DNA of 64,000 bases from Triatoma infestans (lineage: Eukaryota > Arthropoda > Insecta > Hemiptera > Reduviidae), in the NCBI GenBank assembly GCA_011037195.1, contig JAAEAF010000201.1:248001-312000 (forward strand), read 5' to 3'. This document shows positions 11,860 through 23,160 of this stretch, piece by piece. The notes beneath the pieces were generated by a model, which was given only the letters and a program-made list of their open reading frames with translations, was not told the DNA's origin and ran no database searches. The position numbers and the translations under genes are program-made. How positions within the stretch are numbered: position 1 is the first letter of the stretch; each line of letters opens with the position of its first letter.

Positions 11860-11872
11860 AGCCATTTCCTTA
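11860..11872. repeat. RTE target-site duplication, right
   Basis: AGCCATTTCCTTA, identical to 8692-8704. It marks the 5' end of the minus-strand element. Confidence 0.85.
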
Positions 11873-11902
11873 GAAAATTAAAAAAACAAAAAACAAATAA
11901 AC

Positions 11903-12680
11903 CGTTAGCCTTACCTAACGTTGATGTGATGTGAAGAGAAGACGTGATTGACAGGGTGGGGTGGTGTGTTTATTTATAACACCTAGTATACTTGTTTCAA
12001 TAACATATATTAGACAAAATAACGTCTCCTTCCAGTAGCGTCGCAAACAATAAAAATAAATAAAAGGATGAAAAATAAAATACAAATTAAATAATCCTCA
12101 AATGAACTCAGCAATGGCAAAGTAAAAATGAAATTTAAATACCTCTGGGATAATAATGAAATAAAAACTACACCTGATGACAACTTAAGCTAATTACATG
12201 AAGTGAGACAATTACTTAACTCTAATTACACCAATTAATCTAATGTTGCCTAATTACTCACAGATACACACTCACACGCACAAATAAAGATGTATGCAAA
12301 CGTACGAGTCGTTATTACTGACCTCTCTCTCTCTTCACACCGTGGTTCACTGTTTGTTCAACAAATACTGAGATAGAATTCCGGCTAGATATCTTGTTTG
12401 CTATTAAATATCGTTACTAAGAAGCCTCTGCCAGATTCGGCAATGCCTGTCTTTTGAAAAAAGTTCTATACTTACGTTCTCACTTCATATTAGCCCTCTA
12501 CAGATTGAATCCTCACGCATAGTCCTCTAAAGTGATGTTCTCCAGTAATCCCTCCTTCTCCAGCTATCCATATGCGGTGGTTGCGCTCGTGTATTAGTTC
12601 AAAGATCACCCAGCCTTAATTCTAATTTGTATACACTTCTTATTTATAATCATTGCTATGAAAATATACTTTACGTCACA
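11903..12680 (-). repeat. Possible LTR related to the solo LTR at 31397-32000
   Basis: On the minus strand this begins TGTGACGTAAAG (12680 leftwards) and ends near CGTTAGGTAAGGCTAACG. The solo LTR begins TGTGACGTGAAG and ends GTTAGGTAAGCCTAACGTTACA-like sequence. Between them, a TAATTACTCA block and a CACGCACA-ATA block followed by CTCTCTCTC sequence occur in the same order. No duplication, primer-binding site or polypurine tract was found, so this is a homology call only. Confidence 0.4.
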
Positions 12681-13907
12681 CTATAAAGGCGCACGTCTGA
12701 TCAACAGGTTTCCCTGTGGCGAGACCAAGCCCTACGCTCAGCAAAGCCCCCTCCGGGCCCATGCAGCTAACCCAAAGAAAAACACAACAAACTAGGTCTA
12801 GAACGAAAATCCATATTCGGGTCTAACCGATCTAGATTCGTGAGACTATATCCTTGAAGGGTATAGTCTAAGCTTTTAAGCTCTAAGTCTAAGCTCTTCC
12901 ACAGACATCCTGTTCCGGCCAAAGCTCCTGAACCTTAGTTTTTCATAACGCAAGCAATCTGTCATGAGGTATATGGGTGTTTTTTCTACTTCTCACAAAC
13001 CCTCCGAAATGGGTCAGTTATGAGCCTCATGATTTGTCTCCTTTTAATTCACAATGCTCAGTGAGGAATCCAACCAGATGCCTGAAAGAGCTCCTTAAGA
13101 GACACAGCAAATCTGACTATTACTCTGACCGAAATCGCATTGCGCATCTTAGACTACCAACAACCAACCCACTGAGCTCATGCTGTGAAGCTATCCATGC
13201 CTGGAAGCTTGTTCCCAAAGACGCAATAAATTAGGCTCGGAACCAATGAATTGGAGACCAGTAACTTAGCAAAATCATCTATATTGCATCCCACAAATTC
13301 CCATATAACTTGGTACCGAAACTAGAAGTATATACTTGTGAAGACACATGAACTTGTGCCTTCTACCAGCTTGGCTGTCCGACCAAAATACAAACACCAC
13401 TTAAAGTAGTGTTAAGTACCCGCTTATTCAAAATGTAACAAAGAATAGCATAAACCTCAGCCTAGAGAACAGGGGTTCACCCATCAATAGATATTGCCAC
13501 GTGATCTCCTATCTCAAAACAGTACATGGAATAGTATTGTTCATATCAAATACATAATTGAATTGAAGAGTAAACTAAAAGGAGCAACAGGTGTAGGTTC
13601 CTTATTTGGCTAATAACTTTGAATGTCGCCAATAAAAGCTCTATACATACATAAACCGGGAAGTTTTCTCCTCTTTTGTTTTGTTTCTTTTATTATTTCG
13701 CTTCATATTCTGTCTTTTTTAATTTATTCTGTTTTCTTTTTTAATTTATGTCTTCAAATAATAAAAGCTCTAGCTTGGAAACACCGAACACAATGGTCTC
13801 TGTGAATAACAACTATTTGGATCTTTCTAAAAGATCTTTAAGGGCTTTTTAACTATACACCGTCTTTGTTTATTCTTTCATTTAACTTTTTTTTATTTTT
13901 CATGTTT
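12681..13907. other. No gene recognised
   Basis: This stretch is more GC-balanced than its surroundings near 12700-12790 and 12990-13260. An 85-codon open frame at 12977-13234 (start MFFLLLTNPPKW, end HAWKLVPKDAIN) has no family signature. It could be TE debris or an exon, and I cannot decide from sequence alone. Confidence 0.4.
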
Positions 13908-13975
13908 ATTACTTTCTCTTATGGCAAGAGAAAGAGAAAGTATTGCGATCTTGTCAAATTTTTACCTCTAAAATA
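13908..13975 (-). repeat. R-family 3' end on minus strand
   Basis: ACTTTCTCTTATGGCAAGAG is the reversed terminal hairpin region. It is followed by GTATTGCGATCTTGTCAAAT, the reverse complement of the family 3' end. The rest of the copy is not recognisable. Confidence 0.6.
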
Positions 13976-14159
13976 ATTTTTCAGTACAATGTATCGTTCT
14001 TGTGTCTATATTATACTTGGCGATATTAAAAGCATCTCTAACCGGAATTTGATCTTGTACGTTCGTTTAGTGCGATTTTTTATGGAATTTTCTTTGAAAG
14101 GATTCCAACAAGTTTCTTTAAATTAATGATTTAAAAAAAAAAATAAATAAATAAAAATG

Positions 14160-14975
14160 TTTATTTATTGTCAAATATATGCATATTTACACCAGACCAT
14201 ATAGTGTCTTCTTGACTATTTTATTAAGCAAACAGATTTGTTGGGAAAAATGACAAATAAACCCTACTCCTATTACAAACAAACCTATTACTAGTGTGAT
14301 GGACTAATTATGTCTTATTCTTTTATGTTTATAGCTGCTCCCACTCTTGTAACTGCCTGTACTTTTAATTAATGTATTGTCATTAATTGAAGCATTTGCA
14401 AAAAAATTGTAACAAGTTTATCGCAGTATGTCTTTGAAGTACTTGGACCTCCGTTTTGTCATGTAATTTTCTCATCGGAGTGTATCTAGGCGCATCAATG
14501 GCAAACCATAAAACTTATCTTGCATTCTCTGCAATTTCCTTAGGTTGGTCTCACTAGTTATACTCCAACAGCATAGGGAGCAGCATAGGTGAGTAAAGGT
14601 CTCACTAGCACCTTCTATATCAGTATTTTATTGCTAACACTCAGTGTGGAGTTTCTATTTAAAAGTGGAAAGAGTTGAACTATAAGCCCTTACTATTGCA
14701 TTAATATGTGGAGTAAAAGTTAGTGATCTGTCCAGTGTACCCCCAAGTACTTGACACTGGTAGTCCATTCTATTGCATTGCTTGATATAATTATTTGTTG
14801 ATGTAGGTTTGGTCCTCTTTTGGTAAACAGGATTGCTTGTGTTTTGTCTATGTTTATTTTAATTTTCCATTCCTGGAAATATTTTAAAATTCTATAGAAA
14901 TTTTCAGTCTGTTAGTAATTGTGTCCGTTCGCCATGGCGACACCTACAGACCCGTGTCATCAGCAAACAGGTCTG
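14160..14975 (-). pseudogene. Jockey-like LINE reverse transcriptase remnant
   Basis: Minus strand. The polymerase active site reads LFADDTGL (Asp-Asp codons within 14956-14967). It is followed in shifted frames by FQEWKIKINIDKTQAILFTK, then SVKYLGVHWTD and VRPLLTYAAP. These are the palm, motif D/E and thumb signatures of Jockey-group LINEs. The region towards 14160 is probable 3' UTR ending in an AATAAATAAAC tract. Stops and frame changes are numerous, and there is no endonuclease part, as expected for a 5'-truncated insertion. Confidence 0.7.
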
Positions 14976-15235
14976 CAAATGTACTGCAGTACAGTATCAA
15001 ATTAATGGTTAATTTGGTTAAAAATGGTTAATGGCATGTTTACTATTCAAATTCTTTAAAAAAAATTCGGGTATAACTGCGGGCCATTATAAGCATTGAT
15101 AAGTTTTTGAAGCAGAATCGCTGTTATAAAAGTCACATTCAAGTAAACAAGTATTATCACCCATCTTTGCCAAACCATTGCAAACCATTTTTCGTAAAAC
15201 ATAGCGAGTATAATTGTAGTGATTGCAATGGAGTA

Positions 15236-15262
15236 AGTCGCGTGAGTGTTTCACACCAGTTT
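15236..15262 (-). repeat. R-family 5' terminus on minus strand
   Basis: GTGAGTGTTTCACACCAG is the reverse complement of the family 5' end. Only the terminus is preserved. Confidence 0.55.
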
Positions 15263-15894
15263 TCTTTTTGTTTATTTAACGGATCGGAATACATGGAATT
15301 CCACGTATTGTAATAATTTGCCTATATCTGTTATTGTTTACCTTTTCGGTCTTCCATATTTTTTTATTATTAAGAGAAAAAACAGTTTTTCTATTTTTCT
15401 ATTTAATGTTTTAATTATTTACGAATATTTTGTTTCTTCGCATTTTCTGATCTCCAATTTCTAGTCAATGCATTTATTCGTACGAAGAAAATTTAATTAT
15501 ACACTTCCTTAAATAATAATTCTGATACACTTATTATATTATTTTAAAAAGAAGAATTGTGCCAAATTTTTCTGATTTGAAATTAAAAATATTTTGCGTC
15601 AAGGAAAAAAGAATTTCTACAACAATTGAATAGTGTGACAGTTATTCCATTACAAAAAAAATCAGGGGCTGAATTTTTACTTTTAATCTCCAGAATGTAA
15701 AAGATTTTATTTTTTTGTACTTACCATAGATTAAAAGGAATCACAATGTTGCCAACGTTCAATAAGAAAAAATTTTAAAATGAATAAAATTAATATAGAA
15801 AAGTAAACTATATAACACAAAGGAAAAACAAGTTCTTCGTAATAGTAAATAAAATAGATAAACAAAAATTGGAATGAAAAATTTTATAAGATTC
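15263..15894. other. No gene recognised
   Basis: Very A+T-rich. Short open frames are compositional. Confidence 0.45.
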
Positions 15895-16050
15895 ATTTAA
15901 GTTGGTGGTGGGGTGGGTGAAGTTGTTCACGTCCGAGGATATTTTCAGTTGTGCGTCTTGGATATCCAACTAAATGATCAACATCAATCACCAACGCAGC
16001 CTTTTTATATTGGTCAGAGCGACATTAAATGGCTGAATAGCTAAAGGTTA
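15895..16050 (+). repeat. Dispersed repeat C, copy 1
   Basis: It shares TTCACGTCCGAG, GGATATCCAACTAAATGA, CAACATCAATC, CGCAGCCT and AATGGCTGAATAGCT in the same order with the reverse complement of 26925-27075. It does not look coding. Confidence 0.6.
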
Positions 16051-16639
16051 CTAACATAACAGCTACATCTTTCTGCAGGAGGTAACGGTCCACTGATTAC
16101 ATTGATAGAGTAAGTAATGTCTGTGAACTTATTTATAAATATTATTCAAAAAATTATTCATTTAGTCCTTTTTCAACTGTTGTAGGAAAAAAAAAATCTG
16201 CGGCGCTTGTATGGATAAAACCTGAACTGGAGCGTGCAAAAGTACCACTCGCTGGACAAAGAAATATCTACTTTTTATTTTGCCACTACTTGAACTGTGT
16301 CTGTGATGTATGAACGGCAAAAACACGGCTTGAAAGCTCTCTTAAAAGCCTTCTATGGCCTGAAGGCAGTTCTGTCTTCTGTAAGAAGTATATCCTACAA
16401 GATAAGAAGATAAGCTGAAGATCGAATTAGTTTTTACTTTCGTTGTTTCATCGATCGTCTCATATTGTGCAGTAGCCAAATCTAAATGATACATTTTTCA
16501 AACTTTAAATTTTGTATGAAATATTTAATTTTATTAATATTATATAGATGGGGTAATTCACACTATAATGAAATGACACAAATGAGGGGGGGGGGTGAAG
16601 TCACTGCTTCCAAGACCACCCTGAAAAAACAAAACAAAA
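16051..16639. other. No gene recognised
   Basis: It contains a G-run at about 16587-16593 and a less A+T-rich segment at 16195-16420 without a recognisable frame. Confidence 0.4.
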
Positions 16640-17732
16640 TCTGGTGTGAAACACTCACACAACTTTCTCTTACTGCAGTTTACAATAATTTTACAAATCA
16701 TTACGTGCTAACAAGCACGATACAAACGTGTACCATTGTCGAAGATATGCAATGTACGGCATGGGAAGTATACAACAGTGGACCCGGATGGCAGCCTGTG
16801 GTGTTGGTTTAGTCTATTGGTAACTCCTTGATGCTAAAACATTATCACCAACCATATTAAAAAATTGAATTTCGTCTGTGTTTTTATGGAGAAAATCACA
16901 AAAACTGAAAAAACTGTTCAATAAAAACACACTTACGGTTTACTAATTTTCTGAGAACTCGAAATTTTAGCAATCTATTTATTTCTAATTAATTTTGTCT
17001 AGATAGTAGAATTGTTATTCAACTTAGATAGTACTTTAGAGGCAAATATAACTCTACGCTTCCCCAAAAGCTCCATGAAATGAGTTTATCTGGAGAAATG
17101 TTTCTAATAAAAGTGAGGTTGGTCACATACTAAGTTTAAAGAAAATCGTTGGAGCCGTTTTAGAAAAACAGCAGAACATTGAAAAATTCTTTTCAGAAAA
17201 ACGCCCTTCCGATAATCTGATTTTCTGCAAACTCGGAATTGCAACAACATATTTAATTCTAATTAATATTATTTAGATGATAGAATTGTGTAATAAACTG
17301 AAATAGCACTTTAGCGGACAACCAAACCCCACCGTTCTCCCCAACATACCCTTAAATGAATTTTTCCGGAGAAATGTTCAAATAAAAATTGTAGATCTTT
17401 GTATGTGTAGTTAATATTTCAAGTTTAAAGAAAAACGTTGGAGCCAATTGCAAAAAGATGGAAAAACCATTTAGTAAAATGGTATTTCCGGTTGAGGAAT
17501 TTTGCCAGATAACCTACTTTTGGATCCTATGGTGATACCCAAACAGAATATCAAATTTGAACTTCCTATAGTTTTTCGTTTTTGAGCTATGCTGTTCACA
17601 CACACAAACCATTTTATAAAAACCACTTTTTTGAGATTCAGGGGACATCAAAACGGATATTGCTGGTGAAAACTCGATATCGAAAACTTGACACGATTAC
17701 AATACTTCCTGTTAGTAGGAGTGAGAGAAAGT
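16640..17732 (+). repeat. R-family array, first copy (multi-module)
   Basis: The intact 5' end (TCTGGTGTGAAACACTCACA, ACTTTCTCTTACTGCAG) is followed by modules that repeat at about 275-285 bp. The CTTMCGG..TACT/ATCTGATTTTCT block recurs at about 16935, 17209 and 17488. The 3' module contains TGGTGATACCCAAACAGAAT, a short CA tract, GGTGAAAACTCGATATCGAA and the hairpin end GTTAGTAGGAGTGAGAGAAAG. Confidence 0.75.
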
Positions 17733-18637
17733 AACAACCTCTCTAAAATCAATTTTCTCGGAAAAAAGTTTCAAAGAAAATGACAGATCTCTGTATGTGT
17801 AGTTGGTATACCGAGCGTAATAAAACCCGAAAGTTTCTTTATGGAGAAAATGATAGAAAAAAAAACTGTTCAGTAAAATCAAACTTCCGGTCAACTGATA
17901 TTCTTCAAATCCGGAATTGTGGAAAAACATTTAATTATGATTAATATTGTATTGTCCTATAATAAATTGAAATGGCACTTCAGTGGAAATCATTATCCCA
18001 GTCCTCTTCTAAAAACCCCTCATAAATGAATTTTTTAGGGGAAAAGTTTCAAATAGAAGTAGCCATATTTGTAGTTAGTATAACAAGTTTAATGAAACTC
18101 AATAGTGTCTCAATGGAGTGGTTCGCGGAAAACAAAAAAAAAAAGAAGTGTTCAGTAAATATGCATTTCCGGTCAACCAAGTTTTACAAACTCATTTTTT
18201 TTGTAACTTATAATTCTGGCAATTTATTTAACTGTAATTAATATTATTTAGATGAAGGAATCCTATAATAAACTAAAATAGCATTTTACAGGAAACCTCT
18301 CCCACAAAAAGCTGCCCTAAATCAATTTCTCCAGGGAAAAGGTTTCAAATAAAAGTTTACCAAAAGTTGTAGCTCTTGGTATGTGAGTTGTTATATCAAG
18401 TTTAAAGAAAATTGTTGGCTCCATTTTCAAGAGAATCGGAAGAAAGTGACAAGACCATTCGATAAAGTGGTATTTTTGGTGGAGGAATTTTCACAGATGA
18501 CTTAGGGTCGGATCTAATGATGATACCTAAACATACACACCATTTTCTACAGGTCCAGGGGATCTCCGCACGTGTATAAAAAGTCGATATACAAAATTTG
18601 ACCCGGTCGCAACTAGAAGTAAGTAGAGAAAGTAAAA
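17733..18637 (+). repeat. R-family array, second copy lacking the 5' terminus
   Basis: It follows directly on the first copy. Modules start near 17884 and 18168, the 3' module near 18470, and it ends at AAGTAAGTAGAGAAAGTA. The absence of the 5' end suggests unequal exchange or insertion of one copy into the tail of another. Confidence 0.7.
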
Positions 18638-19716
18638 AGATTCTGATGTGGAGAACTTAAACGAATTGCTCTTACAGGAATTCTTACAGTTGTAAATGAT
18701 TAGTTACTAATATTTAGTTGTCTTTATAAGTGCGATAGGGGAGTGGTTAGCGTACTGGACTCCCACGCGGAGGATCGGGTTCGATTCCAGCTGTGCTGCC
18801 CTTAGATTTTTCCTTCCTAGGAGTCTCTACAGTTCACTGTCCGGTGATGGAGAGTGTCGTCTGTAACGAGAGAACACTGTCCGGAGGCCGGCAGCGCACT
18901 GAGAATGCTCCGGGCGCCAATGACTATAGATGTTGGCCATAAATTAAAAAAAAATATATGTATATATTGGTGAGATAGCAACGGATAATCTCCCAAAAAA
19001 TAAGTTTTGTCTTAAAAAGAAATTAATAAAAGTGGAAGGTCTTTATGTGGCTAATTAGTATAATCAAGTTTAAAGAAAATCGTTTTAACTGTTTTCCAGA
19101 AAATTCCAAAATAAGTGAGAAATCCATTCTGTAAAATGGTACTCCGATTTCCCTCAAATCTGGATTTCTATCAATGGTTGTGTATTAATATTAGTAGTGG
19201 TAAAACCATATTATATTGACGTAAAATTATACGTATTATACTGAAGTGGTACTTCAGAGGAAAACATAACAGTAGTGTTCCCAAAAAACTCCCAAAATAT
19301 AAATTTTCCTAATGATGGAAAATGTTTCAAATAAAAGTGATACGTTCCTTATTTGTGGAGATAGTATATCAAGTTTAAAGAAAATCCCTTGAGCCATTTG
19401 TGATAAAAATCACAAAAAACTGAAGAAAAACCAATTCAGTAAATTCGCACTTCAGGTTGATGATGTTCATCGTGTCTGCTGCGATACCTAAACGGTAGTA
19501 CCAGGTTTGATCTTCTTGCAACTTTTCGTTTTTGAGATATTCTGTTTAAACACAAACACACACACACACACACCAACATAAGAAGAACATTCAGTGAAAA
19601 CTTTTTGTCGTATTCAGAGGGCCTCTCTCAAAACATATATTTCCGGTGAAAACTCCATTTCAAAAATCTGATACGATCGCAATACTTTCTTTTATTATAA
19701 GTAAGAGAAAGTAAAA
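18638..19716 (+). repeat. R-family array, third copy, split by a SINE
   Basis: The 5' end is recognisable (TTCTGATGTGGAG, ATTGCTCTTACAG). After the SINE the copy continues with modules near 19020 and 19330. The 3' module has CGATACCTAAACGG, a CA microsatellite at about 19556-19573, ATATATTTCCGGTGAAAACT and the end TATTATAAGTAAGAGAAAGT. Confidence 0.7.
18731..18955 (+). repeat. tRNA-derived SINE inserted in the R-family array
   Basis: The head is tRNA-like: an A-box-like GGGGAGTGGTTAGCG near 18738 and a B-box GGTTCGATTCC at 18778-18788, an internal RNA polymerase III promoter. The body (CACTGTCCGGTGATGG, AACACTGTCCGGAGGC, CTCCGGGCGCCAATGAC) is shared with 37872-38080 and, reversed, with 3858-4070. 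It has an A-rich tail. Such SINEs carry no protein and depend on a LINE reverse transcriptase, and I could not match the tail to any LINE in this window. Confidence 0.82.
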
Positions 19717-19739
19717 ATGCGACTTCATAGAATTTTGGG

Positions 19740-20075
19740 GGGAGGGGATTTTTGCGATCTTCACAAAAACGGCAGTACCTTGATGCTTTACTCTATAGTA
19801 CCACTTCAGTATAGTGTATTTTACCATTTATATAATAATAATTCAAATTAGAAGCATGGATAGAATTTCAAATTTGAAGGAAATAGATAAACCGGAAGTG
19901 CGATATTAAAGAACAGGATATTTGAGCTGTTTGGGATTTTCTAGAAAACGACTATAATGTTTTCTTTTAAAGTTGGCAAGATAACTGCACACCAAATCAA
20001 AACCAATCACTTTCATTGGAAACATTTTTCCTCCCCAAAAAATTGATTTTTTCGATTGTTGGGCAGAATTTGTGG
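19740..20075 (-). repeat. R-family fragment on minus strand
   Basis: The reverse complement reads through the module blocks AATGTTTCCAATGAAAGTGA, CAACTTTAAAAGAAAA, CGCACTTCCGGTTTA, CAAATTTGAAATTCTA and TACTGAAGTGGTAC. Termini are missing. Confidence 0.6.
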
Positions 20076-20203
20076 CGTTAAATTTCATATTTTACATAGG
20101 TTTTAATTCAGCCTCATTGGCACACTCTTCTGGACTCCAATATAATCACTGCTTTAAATGCTTATGTTAGTACCTTTCCCCCCTATTCCCCTCTAACGCT
20201 TCT

Positions 20204-20214
20204 AAATTTGAGTA
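20204..20214. repeat. I/LOA-like element target-site duplication, left
   Basis: AAATTTGAGTA, identical to 25417-25427. Confidence 0.85.
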
Positions 20215-20309
20215 TTATTATTATTATTATTATTATCAGAACGGGTGCCCGAAAGGCGCGGGACCTAAGCCTATGTGGCTCTTATCCCCCCGATACCCCC
20301 CGTAACCCC

Positions 20310-21482
20310 TTAATTAATCTCCCCCGGTAACTTGCCGGTTAATCTACAATATCTCAAGATATCCCCAAACTCCAACTCGCCCAGGCAATCCTGCGAGAGT
20401 GGTGTCCTCCCAAATATACGAAACCTAGTTCCAGCGAAACGGGGACACTGACATAAGTAGTGATACACCGTTTCCCTAACTCCGTCATCACAATTCTGAC
20501 AAATGGGACTCCGCGTCCTCCCTATGTTAAACAAGTGACTGTGCACCCAAGTGTGTCCAGTCACTATTCCTACCAAGGTCCTCAAACCCGTCCTACTAAG
20601 AGACAGGAGATACTCCGAGATTCCCTGCTTGCTTGCCTTTATAAATCTTTTAGCTTGGAGGCACCCCTGCGTGTCCTCCCAGCGTTTCTCCAAAGCTCTC
20701 GTCTCCCAAAGTCTAATCTGTTTGTCGCGAAACGTCTTTGTAACGGCCAGGGCTGGTTCAGGACCATAAAATGGTAATGACGAGCCCTCCCTGGCCAGCC
20801 GATCCGCCCTCTCATTGCCCTCTATTCCCGCATGTCCGGGTATCCAATAGAGATGCACCTTACCCCTCCGAGCCAAAGCGTTAAGCCTTCTCCTACATTC
20901 TCCCACTAATTTCGAACTCCACCACGGCTTACTCAAAGCCCTTAATGCGGCTTGACTATCAGAGAAGATCCGCACTTCCTTAAACTCTCCTAGCCACTCC
21001 CCCACAAGGTGGCAACATTCAATGATGCCCACCACCTCAGACTGGAAAACAGTGGCCAAACCACCTAAGGCCACCGAACTCCCTCTATCCAACTCCTGAA
21101 ACCATGCTCCCGCCCCCGACAGGCCAGTGCCCTCCTGCCTAGAGCCATCTGAATAGCAGCGAATAATACCGCTGCCCGACTCCGTTGGCCTCGTGAGGTT
21201 ATCATCCCCTATACTGCCAATCGTAATCTCATAATCTCTCTCAAATCCCCATTTCTTGCCCATCTCATCAAGTTTGGATAGCAGAAATCGGTCCACTCGC
21301 CAAATTTCGTCCTCAATCTTAGTGTGATCCCCCCGGAAGGTTCTCACCCATTCTCCCTTGCACCTCATTCTGAGGTACCCTTTCATTGCCTCTCCCACTA
21401 CCACATACTGTAGGGGGATTAGCCCCAGCAACATCTCTAATGCCACCGTCGGTGTCGTTCTCATCGCGCCAGTAATAGCCAA
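20310..21482 (-). pseudogene. ORF2 RNase H and C-terminal CCHC region
   Basis: A 390-codon open segment of the larger broken ORF2. RNase H removes the RNA strand after first-strand synthesis. All four expected acidic positions are present: Asp112 (CYSDGSRQ), Glu149 (FQSEVVGI), Asp175 (IFSDSQAAL) and Asp227 (GNERADRLA), with WIPGHAGIEG before the last. Downstream, CQNCDDGVRETVYHYLCQC at about residues 333-351 forms Cys-x2-Cys-x9-His-x4-Cys, as in other I-group elements. The protein ends GKLPGEIN about 70 bp before the TAA tail. This module itself shows no damage. Confidence 0.88.
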
Positions 21483-21945
21483 CAGGCCATGAGCTGTACT
21501 CCCAACAGCTTCTTGCTATTCCTCCCCACCAAGGAGCCAGACCACCACACCACAGATGCATACAGCATCCTTAGCTTCACCAACTTCTCGTAAATCCAGT
21601 GGATACCTCGGGGATTAACTCCCCAGGTTTTACCCGCTAATCTCCTACACTGCCAGAATACCTTCTGCCCCTTCTCACAAATATACTCAATGTGGGCCCG
21701 CCAATTCAGCTTATTGTTGATGAGGACCCCCAAATATTAAACCTCGCTGCAAATTTGCAATTCCTTACCGAAGAGCCTAGGTCTCCTAAGCCCTTCCAAT
21801 TTCCTCTTCCTAGTAAATAGAACTAAAGAACTTTTGTCTGGGTTAACGGACAAGCCATAATTCCCACACCACTGCTCTACGTAAGATAACGCCGACTGCA
21901 TCAAGTCACTCACCACACTCAGATGCTTCCTGTGATTAAGAATAT
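21319..21945 (-). pseudogene. ORF2 reverse transcriptase thumb region
   Basis: The frame 21733-21461 reads YLGVLINNKLNWRAHI (with the preceding stop codon at about 21737), RRLAGKTWGVNPRGI and MLYASVVWWSGSLVG. It then passes through a further shift near 21475 into the frame of the RNase H segment (ATGAMRTTPTVALEMLLGLI). The YLGV and WGV..RG motifs and the VVWW block are standard thumb signatures of I/R1-type elements. Confidence 0.8.
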
Positions 21946-21959
21946 CCCATCATCGGAAT

Positions 21960-23160
21960 ACATCTGCAGGTAAAATCCCCTACGATTCATCTCCCAAAGT
22001 AGCTCATCAACGATGAGACACCACAAATGAGGAGACAAACTCTCACCTTAGGGAAAGCCCCTACTGGCTTTCACCCTTCTCTCCGCAACTCCCAAACGAG
22101 AATAGACAATCCTCGAAGTTAGGAGGTTGCCTATCCATCTAACCAGGGTCTCATTCACGCCCCTCTCCTCCAATAACACTCTGATCCTATCATGGGCCAC
22201 GCTGTCGAAAGCCCCCTCAATATCGAAGAAGCATCCCAGCGCGTACTCTTTAGACTCCAACGTACGTTCAATTCTCCCTACCAAATTATGGAGCGCAGTC
22301 TCCGTTGACCTCCCCGCCAAATAGGCATGCTGATTCCCATGGAAGGTACTCTTTAAGTCGCAATCCTCCATTAAGAAAAGGTCAACCAGCCTCTCTAAGC
22401 CCTTTAACATGAAGGACGCCAGGCTGATTGGCCTATAAGCTTTAGGGTCTAGATAGTCCAACTTTCCCGGTTTGGGAATGAACGCGACCCTACTAACTCT
22501 CCAAGCCCGAGGGATGTAGCCCGAACTGAGGCTATCCCTCAGTATTTCTACCCATGTACTACCGAACATGTTCCAACTTTCCTGAATCAGTACCGGGTAC
22601 AGACCATCCATACCCGGCGACTTGAATTTACTAAACGTAGCGAATATCCAACTCGCCCTCCTTAAAGTAACCACTTTACTTGCCAACTCCTTACCCTGTA
22701 AATTCACTCCCTGTACAACGGGTGAAACACCTGCGCACTCTCCAACATACTCCACATTATCCGATAAATGTCTATCCAGCATCACCCGTAACACCTCATT
22801 ATGGTCATAGGTGATCTGTCCGTCAGGCCTCCTAATACTGTCCAACGACATCTCCCCGCTCTTGCCTAGAAACCTAAAGACCCGGTTTACCTCCTGTTCC
22901 CCCTCCAAGGTTTCGCAGAAGGTCCTCCAAGAGTCTCTCTTCGTTCTCCGAATCTCCCTTTTATACTCTCGCTTGGTCTCAATGAACCGTTCCCAATCCT
23001 CCTCCGCATTACTCCCCCTAGCCTTTCTCCTTAGCCGCCTCATCTGTCTATTTAAGGCAGTTAGTCGGACCGTCCACCACTGGACCTTCCTATGCAATAC
23101 CTCATGCTCAGGGCATGAAGTTTCATATGCGCGAACAATCGTGCGAGTGGTACGATTCAC
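21960..23160 (-). pseudogene. ORF2 reverse transcriptase, fingers and palm
   Basis: The main frame covers 23160-22048. It contains a basic linker (RRLRRKARGSNAEEDW), FSKFKSPGMDGLYPVLI, WRVSRVAFIPKPGK, KAYRPISLASFMLKGLERL, HAYLAGRSTETALHNLV and CFFDIEGAFDSV with the first catalytic Asp. The sequence changes frame near 22050 and continues as LSPHLWCLIVDELL and FYLQMYSDDGIFLI. The active site (21949-21960) therefore reads YSDD instead of the commoner YADD. Another shift near 21945 leads into HLSVVSDLMQSALS and GLSVNPDKSSLVLF. Confidence 0.85.

Noticed and set aside
12977..13234. 85-codon frame as a host exon
   Set aside because: No splice-site context, family signature or neighbouring exons could be recognised, so it is left as unassigned DNA.
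18731..18800. Functional tRNA gene
   Set aside because: A- and B-boxes are present, but no closed acceptor stem or clean cloverleaf. The sequence continues into a repeated body seen in three places, so it is a SINE head.
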